Assembly: GCA_937969125.1 (NCBI GenBank)
Contig: CALBVA010000085.1
Location: forward strand, 1 to 8,665
DNA: 8,665 bases
DNA from: an uncultured Verrucomicrobiales bacterium
Lineage (GTDB): Bacteria > Verrucomicrobiota > Verrucomicrobiia > Verrucomicrobiales > Akkermansiaceae
Reading direction: 5' to 3'
Shown here: in pieces, positions 1 to 5,095 of the stretch
Layout of the letters: every line of letters begins with the position of its first letter
Numbering within the stretch: position 1 is the first letter of the stretch
Position numbers and translations under genes: made by a program
Notes under the pieces: generated by a model
Database searches by the model: none
Told to the model about the DNA's origin: nothing
What the model saw: the letters and a program-made list of their open reading frames with translations, nothing else

Positions 1-1
1 A

Positions 2-160
2 CAGCTCGCGACGGCGTTCACACACAACCTCTCGCTCATCATGCGGCACTTGATCGGCTATGGGACAGTGAAGCAATGGTTAACCGGAAACCGAATGGGA
101 GAAGCGCTAGCTTTCGGGCCCTTTTTTGCTGATTTCAAGAGCCCTAAGAGGTCTTTTTGA
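2..160 (+). CDS. Transposase, C-terminal fragment (5' end outside window)
   Basis: An open frame enters from the left edge and ends at TGA 158-160, giving 52 residues. The stretch around THNLSLIMRHLIGYGTVKQW resembles the C-terminal tail seen in many DDE transposases, where an N-L-x-L-(I/V/L)-M-R-x-L motif is followed by a G-x-G-T segment. The catalytic DDE residues would lie upstream and cannot be seen, so it is unknown whether the gene is intact. The frame carries no other recognisable domain. The identification rests on this short tail and on the IS-like terminal repeat just downstream. The alternative is an unrelated short C-terminal fragment. Confidence 0.5.
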   Translation, partial: QLATAFTHNLSLIMRHLIGYGTVKQWLTGNRMGEALAFGPFFADFKSPKRSF

Positions 161-206
161 CCTGGTCGAGTTGCTGGAAATTTTCGGCTTGGAAAATCCG
201 CACCCC

Positions 207-224
207 TTTTTCAACAGGCTGTTA
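207..224 (-). repeat. Probable IS terminal inverted repeat
   Basis: The sequence TTTTTCAACAGGCTGTTA reads TAACAGCCTGTTGAAAAA on the other strand. That has the form of terminal inverted repeats found in several DDE transposon families, which carry a GCCTGTTGAAAAA-like core. It lies 46 bases after the transposase stop, the expected place for the element's right end. The partner repeat is outside the window, so this rests on motif resemblance and position only. Confidence 0.4.
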
Positions 225-235
225 AGTTGACGCAA

Positions 236-265
236 ATGGCTGGATGCCCTGCGTGTCGCAGCCAT
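236..265. repeat. 7-bp inverted repeat in the leader of the lipase-CHAT gene
   Basis: ATGGCTG at 236-242 is the exact reverse complement of CAGCCAT at 259-265. The 16 bases between them hold part of a second, competing 5-bp stem, CTGCG (249-253) with CGCAG (257-261). The structure lies just outside the probable IS end and about 40 bases before the first gene. It could be a regulator binding site or an RNA hairpin. No T-run follows it, so it does not look like an intrinsic terminator. Stems this short also arise by chance. Confidence 0.3.
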
Positions 266-267
266 CT

Positions 268-295
268 TTGATCTTGTTTTAGAAGATGAAATAAT
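268..295 (+). promoter_or_regulatory. Candidate sigma70-like promoter for the plus-strand pair
   Basis: TTGATC (268-273) and AATAAT (290-295) are separated by 16 bases and resemble -35 and -10 boxes. They lie in the only clearly AT-rich stretch of the leader. Transcription would begin near 302, only about six bases before ATG 308, giving an almost leaderless transcript. That agrees with the lack of a Shine-Dalgarno sequence there. The match is imperfect, and the host's promoter consensus is unknown. Confidence 0.25.
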
Positions 296-307
296 AATAG
301 TTAAATC

Positions 308-3300
308 ATGATTGATTTAGAGATTGGAAATTTTTCAACACTTGATCCTGACACCAGCCATGCTGCCTTCGCCGCAGCTCTTGCCAGGCCCACTGATGCC
401 GAAGCTAGAGAATTTGAAGAAACCTTTGGTCAGGAAAAGTTCCAATCTCTCCAGCGCCTCGCCATCGCCGGATCCAGTCGTGGTCCCTCGCCCGGGAATG
501 TCATCGTGCTGCCCGGGATCATGGGCAGCGAGCTCTCCTACAAGACAGTTTCTCAAAAGTGGAAGCGGATCTGGTTTAACCTCTGGCGCATCGGCCGGGG
601 GCAGATGGATCTGCTCGATCTCGGCGGCCCCACTCTCCCCGCCCAAATCGGAGCGACCGGTATTTGGTATAAATACTATGCCGATCTCACCATGCAGCTC
701 CACTCCGGCGGGTGGAATGTGAAGACCTTCTTCTATGATTGGCGGCTCGGCTTTGACACTCTCGCCGCCCAGCTCGCCGCGCATGCCGATCACTGGTTTG
801 GGAAGAATGCGCCCTTCAGCATCGCCGCGCACTCCATGGGTGGCTTGGTTGCGCGAACCTTCATCAAGGACTACCCAGGCCGCTGGAAGAAAGCCGAAGG
901 GAAGCTAGTGATGCTAGGCACTCCAAACCACGGCTCCTACGCCATTCCTCGCATGCTCACCGGCATTAATAAAAATGTCCGCCGCATCGCCGCCGTCGAT
1001 CTGACCAAGAACCTGCACCAACTGCTTCAGGTTCTGGGAACCTTTCCCGGTGCCATCCAGATGATGCCCTCTCCCTTGAAACCCGGAGATCACAAATACC
1101 TCTATCAAGAAGACACTTGGGCTCCCTTTGGACGAGTCAGTCGCCAACTTCTCGATCAGGCTAAAAAATTCCACCAGGATCTCGCGTCCGTCGTCGATGG
1201 CGAACGCATGCACTACCTCGCCGGATACCGCTTCGCCACCGCCTCCGGAGTACGAGACTACGAAGACCTGGGGAATGAGGATGCTTATCACTACTCCTAT
1301 GCCGGCGATGGCACCGTGCCTCACAACCTCGGCCTGCTGGAAGACGAGGGCGGTCATTCCATCCCCACCTCCTTCATCGAGGTCGAGCACGGATCACTCG
1401 GCTGTCACCGCGCCGCTGCCGAGGCGGTGCACCGCGTTCTCCTGGGAGAAGCCTCCGGCCTCCCATCGCGTTTACCCTCGCTCACCCGCTCGGAGAAGGC
1501 ACTTTCCAAAGCCGCAGTCGGCAAGATTCACCTCCACGAAAAAGCTGGGGACGCTCGCCTTCAGTCTCTCCTCGATCATCAACGGACCAATCGCTCCCGC
1601 ATCCTCGAGGACGATCCTGATCAGCCCGAGACCTCGCCTTCCCCGCTGGATCGCGAAGTCGCCGACCTCGTCCTCGACGGTCTTCTCGGCAGCACAGCAA
1701 CCTCACCCAACACTCCACTCCCAACTACTCCCACCGGTCCGCCTCGGGACAATGACACTCCGGTCCAGAAGCCGGAAGTCTCTTCAAAAACCGACCCCCA
1801 CCCGGTGACCGTTGCTCTTCTTCTCCAGGATATCGAGGACTACGTCACCCCACCCGCGCGGAAGTCACGCTCACGGAAGTCAGCCCGTGCCACCTTGGTC
1901 AGCGTCGGTCACTACCATGGCGTCTCTCCACAATATGCCGAGGCCGCGCTCGACCGTGGCATCAGTCGGATCCAGCCGGAGCCCGCCCGTGGCGGAAACA
2001 TCATCCAGCTCCTCTTCGAGCGGGACATGATCCAGGCGGATCTCGGCAAGGGCACCCTCATCCCCGTCCCCGGGAATCCAGATCAGACCGTTTACCTATC
2101 CGGCATGGGCACCCCTGGAAATCTCGGACCCGGTGCTCTCATCATTCTCGTCAAAAATCTCCTTTGGACCGCGACCACCCTCGGTCATCGCCACCTCTCC
2201 TCTGTCCTCATCGGCTCCGGAGAAGGGAACCTGGATATCGACCGCGCCGTCGCGCTATGGATGGATGGGATCAGTGCCTTCCTCCGTGATTTTCCCAATC
2301 TCGCCTCATCTTGCCCGCGCCTCACCTTCCTCGAATACAGTGCCTCGAATGCCCGGAAGATCGCCGATGCTCTTGGCCGCGAGAAAACGAAAGGCAACTC
2401 CGCCCTCGCGCTCGATATCGAACTTCCCACCGAGGCCGCCATCGCGTCCTATGCCAAGTCACAGAAAAAGAAATCAGCACCGAAGGGCGAAATTGAAAAC
2501 GTCAACCAGCCTTCCTCCTCGGAGTCCAGTGTCACCACCCGCCTGACCGTGCATCGCCAGGGGCAGGACTTTACCTTCTCCGCGCTCACCCACCAGGCTG
2601 CCATTCCGCAGCGGCCTTCGGAGATTGATCTCCGCCTCATTTGGCAGGCCAATGACCAACTCCTCACTCACCACAGCCTCATCGATCAATCGGGGACCGG
2701 CTACCTCATTCGCAAGCTTCTCGTCCCGGATGACATCTCGCGGAAGGTCATTGAACGTGCCTCGGATGAACCCATCGTCGCCATCCTCGACTCCACCACC
2801 GCGCGCATACATTGGGAAATGATCGCCTCAAAGGCCCTGCTACCCGGTGACTTTGCGGAAGAGAGATTCCTCGCCCTGCACCATCAATTCAGCCGCCAGC
2901 TCGCCTCGCGCTTCGCTCCTTTTCCTGAGTCTCCCAGTGCTGGGAAAAAGACCCTCCGCGCTCTCATCATTGCCGATCCCTGTGAACGGCACCCTCTCTA
3001 TGGAGCCCTCGAGGAAGGTCAGGCTGTCGCCTCGATTTTGGAACAAGCCAACACTGTTCACCAGGACCTCAGCATCGAAGTGAAAACCCTCCTCGGTCCC
3101 CGGCAAGCCACCCGTATCGCCGTCCTCGAGGAGTTATTGAATACCCAATACGACATCCTCCACTACGCCGGCCACTGCGAATACGACACTGTAAACCCCG
3201 AGTTCTCCGGCTGGCTTTTCGATGTCGATGACAAGGGCGAGAAGGAGCTACTCACCGCCTGGGAACTGGAACGCCTCGATCGCGTCCCACCCTTTGTTTT

Positions 3301-3646
3301 CTCGAATGCCTGCGAATCCGGGATCACGCCTGCCCGTCCGGATGCGCGAAATGACCACCTGCCCGCCAGTTTCGCGGAGTCATTCTTCGCACGTGGAGTC
3401 ACCAACTTCATCTGCACCGGCTGGCCCGTCAATGACCACGCAGCTCTCACCTTTGCCCGCCGCTTCTACCGCGGCATCCTCGGCCTTGAATCAGAAACCC
3501 TGTCCACTGAAACCCTCGGCCAAGCCATCCTGCAATCCCGCCGCCTCCTCGCCAGTGAAGTCACCAACCCCGGCTTCATCCAAACCTGGGCCGCCTACCA
3601 ACACTATGGTGACCCGACTGACCACGTGATCCACATCCCCGGTTAG
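308..3646 (+). CDS. LCAT/PDAT-like lipase fused to a CHAT-family caspase-like protease
   Basis: This 1112-residue protein has three parts. Residues about 62-375 form an alpha/beta hydrolase of the LCAT/PDAT lipase type. It shows an oxyanion-hole motif (VLPGIMGSEL), the FFYDWR motif, a nucleophile elbow AHSMGG with Ser176, GDGTVPH with Asp334, and VEHG with His361, so a complete triad is visible. A Pro/Thr/Ser-rich linker (about 435-498) leads to a globular middle domain (about 520-690) with Gly-rich strands, possibly Rossmann- or macro-like. A second polar linker (about 717-740) leads to the CHAT region. Its caspase-like dyad is His956 in HYAGH and Cys1002 in NACESG, followed by the family's GWPVNDHAALTFARRFY segment. 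Known CHAT proteins are proteases activated by partners. I infer that the protease controls this lipase or a neighbour. No signal peptide is seen, so it is probably cytoplasmic. The start at 308 lacks a Shine-Dalgarno sequence but is the first ATG of the frame, upstream of the hydrolase fold. Domain calls are firm; the role is inferred. Confidence 0.9.
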   Translation: MIDLEIGNFSTLDPDTSHAAFAAALARPTDAEAREFEETFGQEKFQSLQRLAIAGSSRGPSPGNVIVLPGIMGSELSYKTVSQKWKRIWFNLWRIGRGQMDLLDLGGPTLPAQIGATGIWYKYYADLTMQLHSGGWNVKTFFYDWRLGFDTLAAQLAAHADHWFGKNAPFSIAAHSMGGLVARTFIKDYPGRWKKAEGKLVMLGTPNHGSYAIPRMLTGINKNVRRIAAVDLTKNLHQLLQVLGTFPGAIQMMPSPLKPGDHKYLYQEDTWAPFGRVSRQLLDQAKKFHQDLASVVDGERMHYLAGYRFATASGVRDYEDLGNEDAYHYSYAGDGTVPHNLGLLEDEGGHSIPTSFIEVEHGSLGCHRAAAEAVHRVLLGEASGLPSRLPSLTRSEKALSKAAVGKIHLHEKAGDARLQSLLDHQRTNRSRILEDDPDQPETSPSPLDREVADLVLDGLLGSTATSPNTPLPTTPTGPPRDNDTPVQKPEVSSKTDPHPVTVALLLQDIEDYVTPPARKSRSRKSARATLVSVGHYHGVSPQYAEAALDRGISRIQPEPARGGNIIQLLFERDMIQADLGKGTLIPVPGNPDQTVYLSGMGTPGNLGPGALIILVKNLLWTATTLGHRHLSSVLIGSGEGNLDIDRAVALWMDGISAFLRDFPNLASSCPRLTFLEYSASNARKIADALGREKTKGNSALALDIELPTEAAIASYAKSQKKKSAPKGEIENVNQPSSSESSVTTRLTVHRQGQDFTFSALTHQAAIPQRPSEIDLRLIWQANDQLLTHHSLIDQSGTGYLIRKLLVPDDISRKVIERASDEPIVAILDSTTARIHWEMIASKALLPGDFAEERFLALHHQFSRQLASRFAPFPESPSAGKKTLRALIIADPCERHPLYGALEEGQAVASILEQANTVHQDLSIEVKTLLGPRQATRIAVLEELLNTQYDILHYAGHCEYDTVNPEFSGWLFDVDDKGEKELLTAWELERLDRVPPFVFSNACESGITPARPDARNDHLPASFAESFFARGVTNFICTGWPVNDHAALTFARRFYRGILGLESETLSTETLGQAILQSRRLLASEVTNPGFIQTWAAYQHYGDPTDHVIHIPG

Positions 3647-3679
3647 AGGACTTTTATCCCAAGCCCAACCCCACTCCCC

Positions 3680-5080
3680 ATGGACTTCCGAAACCAGAAA
3701 TTTGAGATCGCCATCTCCTACTCCGGAACCAACCGCGACTTCGTCCGCAAGGTGGATGAGCACCTCATGGAGTATCTTGATACCTCAGAGGTTTTCTACG
3801 ACGAACGCTATACCGCCCACATGGCCCGGCCAAATCTTGATGGAGTGCTTCGGAAACTTTATCGCGACCGGGCCCGCCTCGTCGTGATCTTCATGTCGGA
3901 GGGCTACGGTGATTCGCCCTGGTGTGCGGTTGAGCTGAACGCCGCCCGCGAGGCCTATCAGGCGAAACCAGAATCCGCGCCCATGCTTTTCTCGGCGGAC
4001 CCACCTCGACAGCACGGATTCACAATGGATCACGCGCACCCAATCGACGATCAGGAACCAGCCGAGATTGCAAAACTGATCCTTGAGCAACTTAAAAGCC
4101 GTCACAAACGGTTGACCCTGAAATCTTACAGCCTGCGGCGGCGAAATCATGTCTTTGGGATTCTGGGGACTCTCATTGCCCTCGCTGTTGCGGTCTTTTT
4201 CGCCCTAGAATCTCGGACCGTCGGCGCTGACGAAACTCCTGGAATCATCTCCATGGTGATCTTTGTCATCAGTAGTCTGGTGCTCACTTTTTGTGGCTAT
4301 CGCTTCATCGCGCTGGGTAGAAAGCCGCCCGAGTATCAATCTCCACCTTCTCATGCTTACGCGAACGGCGAATCGACTCCTATTCCTCATGGCGGAGGGG
4401 GTTCTGAACAGGCCTGGCAAATCTACGCCCGGGAGCTGGAAGAATACCACGAGCGAATCCGCATTGAACAAGCAGGTATGATGCGTAATCAGCGCGAATC
4501 GCGATTCATTCTTCTCTGGTCTATTATCCTCTCCGTGGTCCTTGCGATTGTTCATTTTGTCACTGAGCTCGCTATCCGCCACACCGATAAAGAGTCCGGC
4601 GGACCGGTCAGCTTTTTAGAAGCAGCCATTCCTAGCGGAAAAGAAAAGACCCCGGTCAGCAAGCCCTGGGACCTCCTTCGCGATCTTGAAATCTACAGCG
4701 CTCATTGGCAAATCGGCCTCCTGTATATAGGCATCACCTCACTGGTCTGCTTTTGGATCGCCAATCGAGTGCAGTTTCCTCTTCGGAGCTGCCTCTTTCT
4801 CGGCATCTGGCCGGCCCTGTATGTCGGCCTCGTTTATGTCCTCTTCTCCGCCGCCCAAAATTATCAGGGTCTCTTCCAATCAGATCCACCGGACTCCATT
4901 CACTCCTTCACCGGCGAACCGGGAAACTTTTATGTCATCGTCCACATTGTCCTCATCCCGGCCGCTTGCCTGGTATGCGCTGCGGTCGCAGGCATCTTCG
5001 GACGTATTGCACGTGGACCAATCAGAAAGGCTCCCGAATCCCCGCATCAGGCCTCTCTCGAGTCGGGACTCGGTCAATGA
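3680..5080 (+). CDS. TIR-domain protein with six predicted transmembrane helices
   Basis: This 466-residue protein begins with a TIR domain (about 7-135). It has the box-1 strand FEIAISYSG, a central FYDERY segment, and the SPWCAVEL motif, in which Glu85 aligns with the catalytic glutamate of TIR NAD-consuming enzymes. Six hydrophobic stretches follow at about 157-176, 187-210, 275-298, 342-362, 369-391 and 416-441. A polar segment rich in Glu and Arg (about 213-272) separates helices 2 and 3, and a second loop (about 300-335) lies before helix 4. The N-terminal TIR is probably cytoplasmic. TIR domains cleave NAD+ or make cyclic ADP-ribose-type signals; here the membrane part may be an anchor, channel or effector. 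The gene starts 33 bases after the lipase-CHAT stop on the same strand, so the two are probably co-transcribed. No Shine-Dalgarno sequence precedes ATG 3680, but the TIR fold begins immediately after it, which supports this start. Confidence 0.88.
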   Translation: MDFRNQKFEIAISYSGTNRDFVRKVDEHLMEYLDTSEVFYDERYTAHMARPNLDGVLRKLYRDRARLVVIFMSEGYGDSPWCAVELNAAREAYQAKPESAPMLFSADPPRQHGFTMDHAHPIDDQEPAEIAKLILEQLKSRHKRLTLKSYSLRRRNHVFGILGTLIALAVAVFFALESRTVGADETPGIISMVIFVISSLVLTFCGYRFIALGRKPPEYQSPPSHAYANGESTPIPHGGGGSEQAWQIYARELEEYHERIRIEQAGMMRNQRESRFILLWSIILSVVLAIVHFVTELAIRHTDKESGGPVSFLEAAIPSGKEKTPVSKPWDLLRDLEIYSAHWQIGLLYIGITSLVCFWIANRVQFPLRSCLFLGIWPALYVGLVYVLFSAAQNYQGLFQSDPPDSIHSFTGEPGNFYVIVHIVLIPAACLVCAAVAGIFGRIARGPIRKAPESPHQASLESGLGQ

Positions 5081-5095
5081 GACAGCTATAAAAAA
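5081..5095. other. 15-base gap between convergent genes
   Basis: The plus-strand TIR gene stops at 5080 and the minus-strand TIR-SLOG gene stops at 5096. The gap is AT-rich (CTATAAAAAA) and contains no stem-loop long enough for an intrinsic terminator on either strand. Transcripts from the two pairs would therefore overlap at their 3' ends unless Rho or another factor stops them. Confidence 0.6.

Larger units (their letters stand above)
1..224 (+). mobile_element. Right end of a DDE-type insertion sequence (left part outside window)
   Basis: This stretch looks like the 3' end of an insertion sequence. It contains the end of a transposase-like reading frame that stops at 160, a short non-coding tail, and a sequence at 207-224 that resembles a typical IS terminal inverted repeat. 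The left end and the start of the transposase lie outside the window, so the matching repeat and any target-site duplication cannot be checked. The element abuts the leader of the lipase-CHAT gene, so it marks one edge of this gene cluster or a later insertion beside it. The IS family is not certain; the transposase tail and repeat recall IS1182/IS5-like elements. Confidence 0.5.

Noticed and set aside
180..197. Stem-loop ATTTTC-GGCTTG-GAAAAT as a terminator for the transposase
   Set aside because: The stem is six mostly A-T pairs and the T-run begins ten bases later, so it would be a weak terminator at best.
227..232. TTGACG at the IS edge as an outward-facing -35 box
   Set aside because: No -10-like hexamer occurs 15-19 bases downstream; the sequence there is GC-rich (CCCTGCGTGTCG).
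335..1390. Open frames on the minus strand within the lipase region (335-832 and 914-1390)
   Set aside because: They are antisense to the catalytic core of the alpha/beta hydrolase, whose motifs are intact, and their own translations resemble no family.
308..3646. Type III-E CRISPR Craspase or gasdermin-associated CHAT protease
   Set aside because: The CHAT domain is fused to a lipase. No Cas gene, CRISPR repeat array, TPR-rich partner or gasdermin-like gene is present nearby.
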